A DNA stretch of 64,000 nucleotides from Actinomyces massiliensis 4401292 (GCF_000269805.1 NZ_JH711483.1:79531-143530), one strand, 5' to 3'; positions 24,829 through 35,368 are shown, counted from the first letter of the stretch. Notes: generated by a model from the sequence alone, not told the origin. Numbers and translations are program-made.

Positions 24829-25659
24829 ATGTGCAATAATGACGTTCAGGAGACGCTTTTCTTTCCCCTGCTGGGGCGCGCCCGGGCCGCGCGCACCTGG
24901 CCGACCTGCTTCAAGGATCCGTGGTCCGAGCGCGTAGTCGCACTGGCCGAAGCGGACCGCCCCGACATCCAGAACAAGGACATGGGGGAGATGCCCGCGG
25001 CGATCTACGCCCTGCGCCACCTGGCTGCCGTCACCGAGATCCGCCACTATCTGGGCGATCATCCGGGCGCCGCCGTCGTCGACCTCGGCTGCGGGCTCGA
25101 CCGCCTGATCGATGAGGTCGGCAGTGCTGATGGCGGCGCCATCGTCTACAACCTCGACTTCCCGGAGGTCCTGGGGGCCCGCGGCGCCTGGATGGAGCCC
25201 CACGAGCGCGAGCGCGATCTTCCCTTCTCCCTGACCGACTACCGCTGGATGGATGAGGTCGATGCGAGTCATGGTCTGATCGCCGTCGCCTCCGGCGTCT
25301 TCTACTTCCTGGAGAATGCTGAGGTCAGCGGGCTCGTTGATGCCATGGCCCGGCGCTTCCCGGGTGGCCGTCTCGTCTATGACGCCGAGTCCCCCGAGAT
25401 GGTCGCGGCCAGTGAGCGGGCGGTGCGGGAGTGCGGGATCGACGCCGCCCCCATGCCCTTCCGCGTCGCCGATCCATATGCGCCGAGCACCTGGAGTGAG
25501 GTCGTCAGCGATGTGCGGGTCGCCTTCGACCTGTCCTCCTATGCCCTTGATCCGACAATGCTCCCGCAAGCGGTGCGCGACGGCTTCGCCGCCATGAGAC
25601 AGGGCGAGGCCCTGTACGAGGTCGTTGTCGATTTCGCTCAGCCGGATCCGGCGGGCTGA
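24829..25659 (+). CDS. Class I SAM-dependent methyltransferase (TcmP/LCM-like)
   Basis: 276 residues. It begins MCNNDVQETLFFPLLGRARA and has the substrate lid typical of TcmP/leucine-carboxyl-methyltransferase-like enzymes. SAM motif I is VVDLGCGLDRLIDEV (about residue 83), the acidic ribose-binding residue follows in YNLDFPEV, and SGVFYFLE is motif IV-like. It probably methylates a small molecule or a carboxylate. The ATG at 24829 is preferred because a TATAAT promoter predicts a leaderless mRNA starting there. There are no biosynthetic neighbours. Confidence 0.82.
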   Translation: MCNNDVQETLFFPLLGRARAARTWPTCFKDPWSERVVALAEADRPDIQNKDMGEMPAAIYALRHLAAVTEIRHYLGDHPGAAVVDLGCGLDRLIDEVGSADGGAIVYNLDFPEVLGARGAWMEPHERERDLPFSLTDYRWMDEVDASHGLIAVASGVFYFLENAEVSGLVDAMARRFPGGRLVYDAESPEMVAASERAVRECGIDAAPMPFRVADPYAPSTWSEVVSDVRVAFDLSSYALDPTMLPQAVRDGFAAMRQGEALYEVVVDFAQPDPAG

Positions 25660-25760
25660 TGGCTGAGCCACCCCTTTCCTTCCTATGGTCCGCCTGACGG
25701 TAGATAGAGGTGCGCCTGTCGGAGCTTTGGGGATTGCGCGCGGAACAGGGGTGAGGTGCA

Positions 25761-25782
25761 AGCATTGTGCTAGCATCTGGGT
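25761..25782 (+). promoter_or_regulatory. Promoter/operator of VapBC module
   Basis: An imperfect dyad (TGCAAGCATTGTGCTAGCA) contains a TAGCAT -10 at 25771-25776, 7 bp before the GTG start, which again predicts a leaderless, self-repressed transcript. Confidence 0.45.
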
Positions 25783-26010
25783 GTGGCGACACTGTACATC
25801 CGCGATGTTCCAGATGATGTGGCCGACGAGCTCAAGGCGCGGGCGGCTGCTGAAGGGGTCTCGCTGTCGGCGTATGTCGCTGCGCAGCTCTCCCGCGTCG
25901 CCTCCCGGCCCACGAACGAGCAGATTGTGCGGGGTCTGCGCAACCAGGACCGCTCTGGCGGCCCCACTGCGGTGCAGGTCGTCCAAGCCGTCCGCGCGGG
26001 ACGCGGATGA
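25783..26010 (+). CDS. FitA-like ribbon-helix-helix antitoxin (VapB)
   Basis: 75 residues from GTG. LYIRDVPDDVADELKARAAA and GVSLSAYVAAQLSRVA form the ribbon-helix-helix. The C-terminal arm (SGGPTAVQVVQAVRAGRG) would fill the toxin active site. It overlaps VapC by ATGA. It has the same organisation as the module at 13595-14199. Confidence 0.88.
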   Translation: MATLYIRDVPDDVADELKARAAAEGVSLSAYVAAQLSRVASRPTNEQIVRGLRNQDRSGGPTAVQVVQAVRAGRG

Positions 26011-26390
26011 TCGTCATCGACGCTTCAGCGATAATCCAAGTACTGGTGGGCCGGGATCCCGGCCCGGCCCTCCTTGATGCGGTTGCGGGGGATCTCGCGG
26101 CTCCCCATATCCTTGATGTTGAGGTCCTCTCCGCCCTGCGCGGCATGGTTCTCGGAGGAGTCCTGCCCCTTGAGGCTGCCGAGAGTGCTCGCCGCAGCTA
26201 TGCCGATCTCGTTATCACCCGGTACGAGGCCGTGCTCCTCGCCGATCGCGTATGGGCGCTGCGCACTCAGTACACCAGCTACGACGCCATGTACCTGGCG
26301 CTGGCAGAAGGGCTGGGAGCCCCGCTCGTCACCTGTGATCGGAAACTGGATGCCGGCGGGCATCATGTCGAGGTCGTGGTCTATGCCTGA
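26007..26390 (+). CDS. VapC-type PIN-domain toxin
   Basis: 127 residues with PIN acids: D in IVIDASAIIQVLVG, E in ILDVEVLSALRGM, D in TSYDAMYLALAEGL and D in LVTCDRKLDA. It is a complete, translationally coupled toxin and should cleave a specific RNA. Its 3' end abuts a Fic-protein remnant on the other strand. Confidence 0.9.
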   Translation: MIVIDASAIIQVLVGRDPGPALLDAVAGDLAAPHILDVEVLSALRGMVLGGVLPLEAAESARRSYADLVITRYEAVLLADRVWALRTQYTSYDAMYLALAEGLGAPLVTCDRKLDAGGHHVEVVVYA

Positions 26391-26999
26391 GTGTGCGGGT
26401 GTCGAAGCGCGTGCCGGCCAAGCGGCGCTCCGCCCATGTGATCGTGTCCAGCACGCTGCGTGCCGTGTAGGCCCGTCTATTCGCTCCGATGGATTCGGTC
26501 GTCAGAATACCGGCGGACCTCAAGGTCTCCAGACCTCGGGACGCCGCGGTCCGCGATACCCCGTAGATTCTCGACGCCGTCTGGATCGTCAACACCGGTG
26601 TGCCCGGCAGGCCCGACAGAATACGCGAAGCCGCAGAGTCCGCCCGCAAGGGGTGGATCGTCTCGAACTGGGCGTGCACGAGCGCGGCCTGGATGAGCGG
26701 GGCGTGGGCGGCGCTGTTGAGGTATGCCATGAGGTCGTCCAGCAGTGCTGGCACCAGTTCGGGAGGTGGCGGGATGAAGTCTGCCTCTAAAGGGTGGTAA
26801 GAGGATCCTCCGAGCCAATTCTGCGCCTCCCGGATACCGTGATGCTCCGGCGAATCGGGGAGCAGGCTGCGGTGGAGCGCCAATAGTCCATTGATGGTCA
26901 CCGCCGGGGCGGCGGCCAGATGCTCTGTCGCGTCCTTGACGGCGGTGACGTTGTGGGCGACGGCCCGCGCGGCTCGCGATGCGTGCGACCTCGCGTTCT
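26391..26999 (-). pseudogene. Fic-family protein with deleted catalytic core
   Basis: The minus strand reads a Fic N-terminal part (ATEHLAAAPAVTINGLLALHR, WLGGSSYHPLEADFIPPPP) up to LVHAQFETIHP. Where HPFxDGNGR should follow, it continues LRADSAASRIL and then a C-terminal winged-helix part (TASRIYGVSRTAASRGLETL). The AMPylation motif and the helices after it are missing, so it cannot be an active Fic enzyme. There is no good start. The frame runs into the VapC gene's complement. Confidence 0.65.
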
Positions 27000-27019
27000 T
27001 TGATGTCGGCGCCCTGAAG

Positions 27020-27038
27020 TATGCTGAGACTTACCTTA
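27020..27038 (+). promoter_or_regulatory. Putative DtxR/IdeR iron box
   Basis: The complement reads TAAGGTAAGTCTCAGCATA, matching the DtxR/IdeR 19-bp consensus at about 13 positions by eye. It lies 20 bp before the start of a siderophore-interacting protein gene, where iron repression is expected. Confidence 0.5.
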
Positions 27039-27057
27039 ACGATCTGAAGGGGATGCT

Positions 27058-27840
27058 GTGGGCAAGGGGTTTCAGGGAGCTGTGCTGCGCGTGCTCGGCG
27101 CCAAGGAGCACGTCGTCACCGTCAGCGGCAGGGATCAGCTGGCCGAGCACTTCGTGCGCATCCATTTCCGCTCCGGCACTCTGCTGCGCGACGGCGCTCT
27201 CCATCCCGACTCCTGGATCCGCCTGTGGTTCCCCAACCCCGATAACCCCTCCACTCTCAATCAGCGCGGCTACACCCTGGTGGATCCCGACCCGCAGGCC
27301 GGCACCTTCGCCATCGACTTCGTCCTCCACCACCCCATGGGGCCGGCCTCCTACTGGGCCTCCAGGTGCGAGGTCGGCGAGGAGCTCGTCGCCCAGCGCT
27401 TCGGAGCCCAGCCCTTCACCCTCCTCGACCCGCCCCCGGCCGGCTACCTCCTCCTGGGCGACCTCACCTCCTACCCGGCCATCACCTCGATCGCCGCCGC
27501 CGTGCCCGACGACACCCCGCTCGTGGTCTACCTGGAGCGCCACTCACCGCTCGACGAAGGCCTCCCGCTGCCCAGCGGCTCCCGCGTCACGGCCGCCTGG
27601 GTCGATGAGCTCCCCGATGGCCAGGGCCTGGCCCAGGCCATCGACGGACGCGACTGGTCCGGCTGGTTCGCCTGGATCGGCGCCGAATCCCTCGCCACCC
27701 GGCGCGCTAAGGGCATTCTCAAGCGTGAGCATGGTCTGGGTAAGGCCGCCCTCCACGCCCAGGCCTACTGGATGCGGGGGCGGGCTCTGGGTAAGTCGCG
27801 CCTTCTGGATGAACTCAACGCCGCTCATGAGGCGGAATAG
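27058..27840 (+). CDS. Siderophore-interacting protein (FAD-dependent ferric-siderophore reductase)
   Basis: 260 residues from GTG, with GAAGGGG about 6 bp upstream. The N-terminal FAD-binding region includes IRLWFPNPDNP and RGYTLVDPDPQAGTFAIDFV, followed by HHPMGPASYWA. The C-terminal SIP domain has LLLGDLTSYPAI and a final FAWIGAES and RGRALGKS. Such proteins (ViuB/SIP type) reduce ferric siderophores in the cytoplasm to release iron. This links functionally to the uptake operon at 58.6-64 kb, and both have upstream DtxR-like boxes. Confidence 0.9.
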   Translation: MGKGFQGAVLRVLGAKEHVVTVSGRDQLAEHFVRIHFRSGTLLRDGALHPDSWIRLWFPNPDNPSTLNQRGYTLVDPDPQAGTFAIDFVLHHPMGPASYWASRCEVGEELVAQRFGAQPFTLLDPPPAGYLLLGDLTSYPAITSIAAAVPDDTPLVVYLERHSPLDEGLPLPSGSRVTAAWVDELPDGQGLAQAIDGRDWSGWFAWIGAESLATRRAKGILKREHGLGKAALHAQAYWMRGRALGKSRLLDELNAAHEAE

Positions 27841-27893
27841 CGCAGTCAGACCCAGCTGGTTGGCCCGCGCTGCTGGCGGTGTGAGTAGTGGGA

Positions 27894-28015
27894 TGTCCAA
27901 AGTGGAGGAGATCAGGTAGGGGGATCGGGGTGTGGGGGTGCTTTTGTGCGATTCGGCCTGGTGTGTCCGGCAGATGGAGAAGGTTGGATCGCCTTGATCT
28001 CCTCCGTTTTGGACA
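27894..28015. mobile_element. 122-bp palindromic element, copy 3 (MITE-like)
   Basis: It starts TGTCCAAAGTGGAGGAGATC and ends with GATCTCCTCCGTTTTGGACA, so the terminal inverted repeats (about 20 bp, one or two mismatches) match copies 1 and 2. Its length equals copy 1. It lies between the convergence-free ends of two plus-strand genes and does not disrupt either. Confidence 0.7.
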
Positions 28016-28073
28016 TGGTTCGGCTATCCGCCCGATTCGAGGTGCCCTGGTCCGTGACCGACTTCTCGGCCCC

Positions 28074-28103
28074 TGCACTTTGTGCAACACTGCACCGAGT
28101 GCA
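28074..28103. promoter_or_regulatory. Double palindromic TetR operator
   Basis: TGCACTTTGTGCA (28074-28086) and TGCACCGAGTGCA (28091-28103) share perfect TGCAC/GTGCA arms with 3-nt centres, 17 bp apart. They lie on the start of the TetR gene, fitting autorepression by two dimers. Confidence 0.65.
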
Positions 28104-28852
28104 TGATTGGGGTCGTGACTCGAACCGACCTGCGCGCCGCCCACACGCGGCGGACTCGTGCCGCCATTCGGGCGGCCGCCCTGGCGCTGACCCGTGAGCG
28201 CGGCTACGCCGCCATGACGATCGACGACGTCGCCACTCTCGCCGGAGTCTCGCGGCGCACCGTCTTCAACCACTTCTCCTCCAAGGCCGAGCTCCTCGTC
28301 ATCGGCCCCGAGACCCCTGAGCCCGAGGCGATCGAGGCCTTCGTCGCCGGCGGCGGCCCCCTCCTGGAGGACCTCGGCGCGCTGCTGATCTCCGGCGCGC
28401 AGGCCCTGGAGCCCGAGCGCGCCTGGCTCATGGCCTTCCCCCAGATCGTGCGCGACAACCCCGAGGTGGAGCGCGCCGTGCACGAGCGCTTCCAGGCTGT
28501 CGAGCGTGTTCTGGAGGACGCCGCCTCCAGGCGCTTGGGGCTGCCCTCCTCCGCCCCCCAGGTGCGGGCCGTGCTGGCGCTGTCCAGCGCGGTGCAGAAG
28601 GCCGCGATCCGCATGTGGGCCGCCTCCTGCGACGCCGACGATGGCGCCAACGGCCCGGCGGATGGCATAGCGGACGGCCGGCAGGCCGGCATCCCGGACG
28701 GGCCCGGCACTAGAAGCGGCCGGAGCGGGGGGTGCCATGAGCAGGCCGCCGCATCGGTTGGCGAGCAGTCCGACCCGATCCTCAGTCTGGCCGACGCCGT
28801 TCGCGCCGTGACTGCCGCCATCGGCGAGATCATCGCCCCGACCTCCCAGTAG
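28103..28852 (+). CDS. TetR-family transcriptional regulator
   Basis: About 249 residues from the ATG at 28103. A GTG at 28115 is equally possible, and the GTG at 28082 lies inside the operator. The N-terminal helix-turn-helix is YAAMTIDDVATLAGVSRRTVFNHFSSKAEL. The C-terminal part has a low-complexity G/D/A insertion (GANGPADGIADGRQAGIPDG). It lies 197 bp before the DHA2 efflux gene on the same strand, so it probably represses both itself and the pump. Confidence 0.88.
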   Translation: MIGVVTRTDLRAAHTRRTRAAIRAAALALTRERGYAAMTIDDVATLAGVSRRTVFNHFSSKAELLVIGPETPEPEAIEAFVAGGGPLLEDLGALLISGAQALEPERAWLMAFPQIVRDNPEVERAVHERFQAVERVLEDAASRRLGLPSSAPQVRAVLALSSAVQKAAIRMWAASCDADDGANGPADGIADGRQAGIPDGPGTRSGRSGGCHEQAAASVGEQSDPILSLADAVRAVTAAIGEIIAPTSQ

Positions 28853-28950
28853 CCGCTCATTGGGCAGCCGCCGGGCAGCCGGCGGCCAGTCACCAGCCAC
28901 TGACTCGCCGCTCCATTCGGCACCATCCGGTCCCGGCCGGTCCCGTCTAG

Positions 28951-30705
<1,755 letters not shown>

Positions 30706-30735
30706 GCGGCCGGGGGTCGTCGGGGTAGTCGGGGG

Positions 30736-32316
30736 TCAACCGGTTGCCGGGCGGGTTTCCTGCGGGAGATGCGCCCGGGGCCGCTGGCAGGCCATCATGA
30801 GTCCGCCAACAAGGGGAATGACCGCTACTGCGGGGAACATGGGCATCGCCACTACCGCGATGGTCGGTCCCGCGATGATTCCCAGGGCGATGCGCGGCGC
30901 TAGGGGCAGATTCATTCTGCGGATGATCACCCAGGCGATCGCGGCCGCGCTGCAGAGGACCGAGGCGGCGATCCCCGGTGTGATCTGGCCGGAGAAGGGA
31001 ACCTCCCGACATGCGGTTGCTGCTCCCGCGACGGATAGGACTATCAGGACGACCGGTCCCCAGGTGTGCACGGGCGAATATGGAGAATTCTCGGAGAAGT
31101 ACAATCCACTCGCCGCGAGCAGGGGCAGAATTCCCAGGAATCCGATCTGCATGCCTATCGCGAGAAGCTGCGATCCTTCTCCTCCCGTTGCGATTATGTC
31201 CTTGACGACGCAGCTGGTCGCTGCCAGTCCGAGAACGGCGGCGCAGACGCCCAGCACACGCATGCTTCGACTTCTTATCGCAGACCTGGGTGTGTGAGGC
31301 ATGGGAGGCGCGGGAGACACGGGAGACGTGGTGGCGCTCACCGGTGTGCGTGGCGCTGCGGGCGGAGGCGAGGGGAGGGCCGGAGCCGGCTCCATGGGCT
31401 GTCCCGAGAGCGGCCCCGAGAACGGCGCGGAGTGCATGATCGGCGGTGTGATTGATGACGGTGGGGACGCGGGCGCGCTGGCCGAGTGCCCCGGGGGCGG
31501 GAATGGGGGCCCGCCGGCGGCAGGCCCTGAACGGGGATGCGTGCTCGGTGGGAAGGGAGGCGTCGAGAAGAAGGCGCGCGTCGGGAATGGGCGCGACTTG
31601 TAGACAATGGCGATGACGACAAGCGCTGTAGAAACGGCGGTGACCGTGAACGGGGTGATGGTGATCGTGAGTCCGACCGGAGCCAGGATCAGGCCCGCCC
31701 CGGCCCCCAGCGCTGTGCGCGCCGCAGGATGCAGCCGCTTGCCGACGACGCCGTCGAAGGCGATCGCGATCGCCACCGCTCCCACGCCCCAGGACGTCAG
31801 GCAAAGTGGTAGGAAGAGGTTGCCGAAGGTCGGAGTGGGGTCTCCGGCGTCGGCCGCCTCGAAGCCGACCGTCCATGAGGCCTGTGCGGCGGCGCCGAGG
31901 AGGAACGAGGCGATCGCGGTCGCTGCCGTCGCAAGCGTGTGCACTCGCGGCAGCAGCTCATGCGCGCGCACGAATGCGAGAACGCCGATCACCAGAACGA
32001 CGGGGGCCAGGTTCGTCAGCGCGCCCGGCACCCAACTGAGGGGATTGTCCTCGGATATCACGTCTCCGATGATGACAACCAAGACGATGCTGATGCTCAG
32101 CGGGATTGCGAGGATTCCGCACCACAGGGCCAGATTCATCAGAGGCTGTTTCCTCGGGTGCTCCGGATGACGGGTGCCGGGGCTGGTACTGGGACTGCTG
32201 TGAGGCGGAGGCGCTGCCGGGGACGGCTCTCCTGCGCTTGTCGTAGTCTTGTCGGTGTCGTCGGCGCTGCTGGTATTGCGGTGTTCGGCGGAAGGCGTTG
32301 AAGGCATGGAAGGCAT
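30736..32316 (-). CDS. Lineage-specific multi-pass membrane protein, paralog A
   Basis: About 526 residues. A Ser/Thr/Pro-rich cytoplasmic N-terminus is followed by a block of about five hydrophobic segments (MNLALWCGILAIPLSISIVL onward), a long proline-rich linker, and a second block of six or seven segments containing SMRVLGVCAAVLGLAATSC and SPVHTWGPVVL. Related proteins are at 40902 and 42390, and a truncated near-copy is at 36711. No known domain is recognised. The start is uncertain among repeated Met-Pro-Ser codons. It is divergent from the beta-propeller-like gene at 32592. Confidence 0.7.
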   Translation of the reverse strand: MPSMPSTPSAEHRNTSSADDTDKTTTSAGEPSPAAPPPHSSPSTSPGTRHPEHPRKQPLMNLALWCGILAIPLSISIVLVVIIGDVISEDNPLSWVPGALTNLAPVVLVIGVLAFVRAHELLPRVHTLATAATAIASFLLGAAAQASWTVGFEAADAGDPTPTFGNLFLPLCLTSWGVGAVAIAIAFDGVVGKRLHPAARTALGAGAGLILAPVGLTITITPFTVTAVSTALVVIAIVYKSRPFPTRAFFSTPPFPPSTHPRSGPAAGGPPFPPPGHSASAPASPPSSITPPIMHSAPFSGPLSGQPMEPAPALPSPPPAAPRTPVSATTSPVSPAPPMPHTPRSAIRSRSMRVLGVCAAVLGLAATSCVVKDIIATGGEGSQLLAIGMQIGFLGILPLLAASGLYFSENSPYSPVHTWGPVVLIVLSVAGAATACREVPFSGQITPGIAASVLCSAAAIAWVIIRRMNLPLAPRIALGIIAGPTIAVVAMPMFPAVAVIPLVGGLMMACQRPRAHLPQETRPATG

Positions 32317-32591
32317 GGAACTTCCCTTGTTGGGAACTCATAGCTGCAGATCCTGGGGATTCGAGCATAGTGAAGATATGTGCCGGTGCCTAGGGGTTCC
32401 CCGGGATTGTCCGACATTACATTTGCTTCCGGGGCGCTCGCGGTGCCCCGGGCCTTAGGTCTTCTTGGCCCTCTTCATGCATGTCCATGGGGAGCGCTGT
32501 CCTTGACCCCTCGTTTTTTCGGTAGGTAGCATCGCCATGTTTTATGGGGCTACCTCTATCGCAATGGCGTGCGAGGGGTGAGGCGGTAAAA

Positions 32592-34100
32592 ATGACTGAG
32601 AGTCGCGATGGAGTGTGGCGTCCGGTAATTTTTTGGGTGGCTATTATATGTGTTGTCTGCTTTATTCCGGTGATCGGGGCTTACTTCTTCTTAACCTCCT
32701 TCACGCCCAGGCCGAGCCCTTTCGCCAATGAGCCGAGCCTCCTGTTCGACATCAATGCCTCGGATTATGGGGAGGGGATGCAGGTCATTTCCCTGTCTGA
32801 CCAAGACGGGAGGAGAATGCTTCGCGATTCTCGTTCATCGGTGATCTATGTCGGTTTGAGCGACGGGGCGTCGTCCGTGATCGTCGCTTTGGATGCTGGA
32901 ACGGCGCAGGTGCGATGGAAGGCCGAGCTGAGCGGCTCTCAGCCGTATTGCATGCCTTATGAATGGGGGATCCGGTGCGTGGCGGGAGGTGAGCTCGTTG
33001 ATGTTGCTGAGCGTGAGGGGACTGTGACTGAGCTGGCGACGCTTCCGTCTGATAGCTATCGGATTCGAAAGGGCGGGAATGACAAGAGCGGGGATGATCA
33101 TGTCGTTTACCTCCTGCCGGTGGATGGTCGGCCCCAGGATTATCAGGTGGTCCCGTTGCGCGGTGAGGATCATGCCGTCATTCTGCCGTGGTCGCCGCCG
33201 CCGACCCCGTGCGCAGAGGCCTCGGTGACCAGCTTCGAGGCTGCCGACACTAAGGCCAGTTCAAAGGGTGAAGGAGTGGTGGCCGCCGTCGTCATCGACG
33301 GGTGGATGGTCCTGACGAGAGTCGATACCGGAGAGATTATCGATCAGCGTTTCGGGGAGCTTTATCGAGATGTCAACTCTGTGCTGGTGGCGGGCAATGA
33401 GGCGTGCGGGGCGGCATGGGGGCAGGTGGACGTGTCATACGTCCACTATGGCAATGTTCCTGTCTTGAGCGTAGTTCCGCTTCCGGAGGAGGAGGTGCCG
33501 ACGCCTCCGCCGGCGGACAAGGTGAGGCCGGCATCCAAGAAGGGCGACGCTGGCGGGCAGTTGTATGACGGTTTAAGTTCCCGGAAATACGTGGATGCGG
33601 AAGGGCGCTTTGGGGAATTGTTCAACGGGGAGATAAGTGAGTACGACTTCGTCGATCTGCGCGGATCTGGATTGGATAATGCTTTCGCGGACGGAATTGA
33701 GATGGCCGAGGGGGCTGTGCGTGGAACAACGGGCGGGGGCCTATCGGAACAAGGTAGAGAATATCTAGTCCTGGCCTCCGGTGGACATATGATCTCAGTT
33801 CGAAGTGGGGCTGCGGGCTCTGGTCGCAACAAGATCATGTGGAAGGCTGATATTGGTGACAGTGAATGGGAGCTGAAGGATGATGATAGCGTCGTCATGA
33901 CACGTGACTCTCGTGGGAGAGTTACTGCCAAGAGCATCGATGAGGGGAAAGACCTGTGGAGTCTGGATATCCCGGAGGAGATGCGTTGGGAGAGCGGGGT
34001 CGAGGGAACATACGAGCTGGTGGAGGGAACCGCCGGTACTAGGAATAGAGGCATCTCCCTCGTCTTCTCCTCTGACTCCCGGGTTCTCATCTATGGGTAG
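32592..34100 (+). CDS. Membrane-anchored beta-propeller-like protein, paralog 1
   Basis: 502 residues from the ATG at 32592 (MTESRDGVWRPVIFWVAIIC). One N-terminal membrane anchor (about 10-35) is followed by a large extracytoplasmic domain with strand repeats such as VIYVGLSDGASSVIVALDAG and IRCVAGGELVDVAE, and KSIDEGKDLWSLDIPEEM near the end, which resembles PQQ/WD-type propeller blades. The first ~105 residues are almost identical to paralog 2 (38568-40025), after which the two diverge. Function is unknown. A surface or wall-associated sensor or binding protein is inferred. Confidence 0.7.
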   Translation: MTESRDGVWRPVIFWVAIICVVCFIPVIGAYFFLTSFTPRPSPFANEPSLLFDINASDYGEGMQVISLSDQDGRRMLRDSRSSVIYVGLSDGASSVIVALDAGTAQVRWKAELSGSQPYCMPYEWGIRCVAGGELVDVAEREGTVTELATLPSDSYRIRKGGNDKSGDDHVVYLLPVDGRPQDYQVVPLRGEDHAVILPWSPPPTPCAEASVTSFEAADTKASSKGEGVVAAVVIDGWMVLTRVDTGEIIDQRFGELYRDVNSVLVAGNEACGAAWGQVDVSYVHYGNVPVLSVVPLPEEEVPTPPPADKVRPASKKGDAGGQLYDGLSSRKYVDAEGRFGELFNGEISEYDFVDLRGSGLDNAFADGIEMAEGAVRGTTGGGLSEQGREYLVLASGGHMISVRSGAAGSGRNKIMWKADIGDSEWELKDDDSVVMTRDSRGRVTAKSIDEGKDLWSLDIPEEMRWESGVEGTYELVEGTAGTRNRGISLVFSSDSRVLIYG

Positions 34101-34455
34101 TAACAGGCGTTGCAGAATTGAACAGAACCGAGCGGTGCCGAGCATAGTGAACGGACTTGGCTTGTAGAGGCATTCGTCTGCGATGCTGCTGCTGGTAGCG
34201 GCCGGTCTGGCGCAGTCGGTTGTGTCGTCTACCGGCCCTTATCGGCGCATGGGCGGCCGAGTTTATCGCCACGGAAATGAGGCGTTGCGCGAGGAGATCG
34301 CCGACGGCTGCGTTCAGGTCGAGGACCTGGTGGCCCGGTACTTCCACGTGGGCTGATTGGGCCGGCTTTTCCGCTGTGAACGTGCTTTTCTCTCATCCTT
34401 CTGGAGGTAGAGCTCAGAAGGATGAGAGAAAAGTACGTTCGTGTGGCAAGACTCA
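34101..34455. other. Intergenic region with gene relic
   Basis: Between the propeller gene and the first IS copy. At 34249-34356 (+) a short frame reads MGGRVYRHGNEALREEIADG and VEDLVARYFHVG before a TGA, which looks like the C-terminus of a lost gene of unknown family. The rest holds the hairpin at 34379-34439. Confidence 0.35.
34379..34439. repeat. 61-bp hairpin repeat, copy 2
   Basis: Arms beginning AACGTGCTTTTCTCTCATCC and their near-complement around a 13-nt loop. It is homologous in length and sequence to the hairpin at 20544-20604. It ends 16 bp before the left end of the IS copy. Confidence 0.75.
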
Positions 34456-35368
34456 GAGGCTTATTCATAGGGTGTAGGTGAATATGAGTCCGAGGACTGC
34501 GGTGATGGTTTCCGGGAAGGTTTCCGGTGGTCTTCTGTAGCCGGTGTGCAGGACTCTCCAGGTCTTGATGTTGGCGATGACTCGTTCGATCTTGTAGCGG
34601 ATCTGGTTGACGGCCCGGTTGTAGGCCTTGTCGTCTGGGTGGAGGGGAAGTTTTGCGGGTTTTCTTTTCGGGGTGATCATGCCCAGTCCGATGTACCCCT
34701 TGTCGCCAATATGCCTGGGTGGTGACGCCCCGTCGGGCAGGTCGGTGGCGGGGACGTCGAGCAGGCCGCTGCGGCGCAGGGCCTGAGCGTCGTGCGTGCA
34801 TCCGTCCTGGGGGTCGGAGATCCAGGCCAGGGTCCCTGAGAGGGTGCAGGCCACCTGGACGTTCAGCCCCGTGGTCTTGTGCTTACCGGAGTACAGCTCG
34901 GGGTGGTCCTTCCAGGACCAGCACTGAAGCAGGGTGCCGTCGATGATCAGCTGGGCCGTGGGGTCCAGGTCCTCCACCGTTGGAACACTGCCGTTCAGGC
35001 ATGCGGTGATCAGGGGCGTGTAGGTGCTGATGACGCGGGAGACGGTGGCCTGCCAGACGCCGTAGAGCTCGGCGAGCAGCTCCTGGGGCAGGTTGTGCCG
35101 CAGGTAGGTCAGGGTCAGGCGCACGCACAGGAACAGCCCCAGCACCCTCGCCCCGAAGACCGGCAGATCGGGGTTCTCGGCGAAAATGGCCTCGCACAGG
35201 CCCATAACCTCACACCGAGGGATTCTCGTGCTATTATTCGTCATGGCGGTTTGCTTCTTGGTTGGATTGGCTTAAGCACCAAAGATTCTCTCAAGAGCAA
35301 GCCGCCACCCTGCTTAGCGACACGCTATTACCAACAAAACACCCTAAACACCCCTATGAATAAGCCTC
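34456..35368 (-). mobile_element. IS5-type insertion sequence, copy 1 (913 bp)
   Basis: The left end GAGGCTTATTCATAGGG is repeated inverted at the right end. It is flanked by a TCA direct repeat (34453-34455 and 35369-35371), a 3-bp target duplication as in some IS5 groups. It carries one transposase gene. The right end lies inside a small helix-turn-helix gene. Nearly identical to copy 2 at 37522-38431. Confidence 0.88.
34465..35244 (-). CDS. IS5-type DDE transposase
   Basis: 259 residues. The N-terminal helix-turn-helix is LRHNLPQELLAELYGVWQATVSRVI. The catalytic acids are D in LIIDGTLLQ, D in HIGDKGYIGL and E in YKIERVIANIKTWRVL, the Tnp4/IS5 pattern. It is complete and probably active. 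It differs from copy 2 mainly near the N-terminus (AIFAENPDLPVFG against TIHASGPLPVFG). Confidence 0.9.
   Translation of the reverse strand: MTNNSTRIPRCEVMGLCEAIFAENPDLPVFGARVLGLFLCVRLTLTYLRHNLPQELLAELYGVWQATVSRVISTYTPLITACLNGSVPTVEDLDPTAQLIIDGTLLQCWSWKDHPELYSGKHKTTGLNVQVACTLSGTLAWISDPQDGCTHDAQALRRSGLLDVPATDLPDGASPPRHIGDKGYIGLGMITPKRKPAKLPLHPDDKAYNRAVNQIRYKIERVIANIKTWRVLHTGYRRPPETFPETITAVLGLIFTYTL

Noticed and set aside
34249-34356. Small independent gene of 35 codons
   Set aside because: No ribosome site and it looks like the end of a longer protein; kept only as a relic within the intergenic entry.
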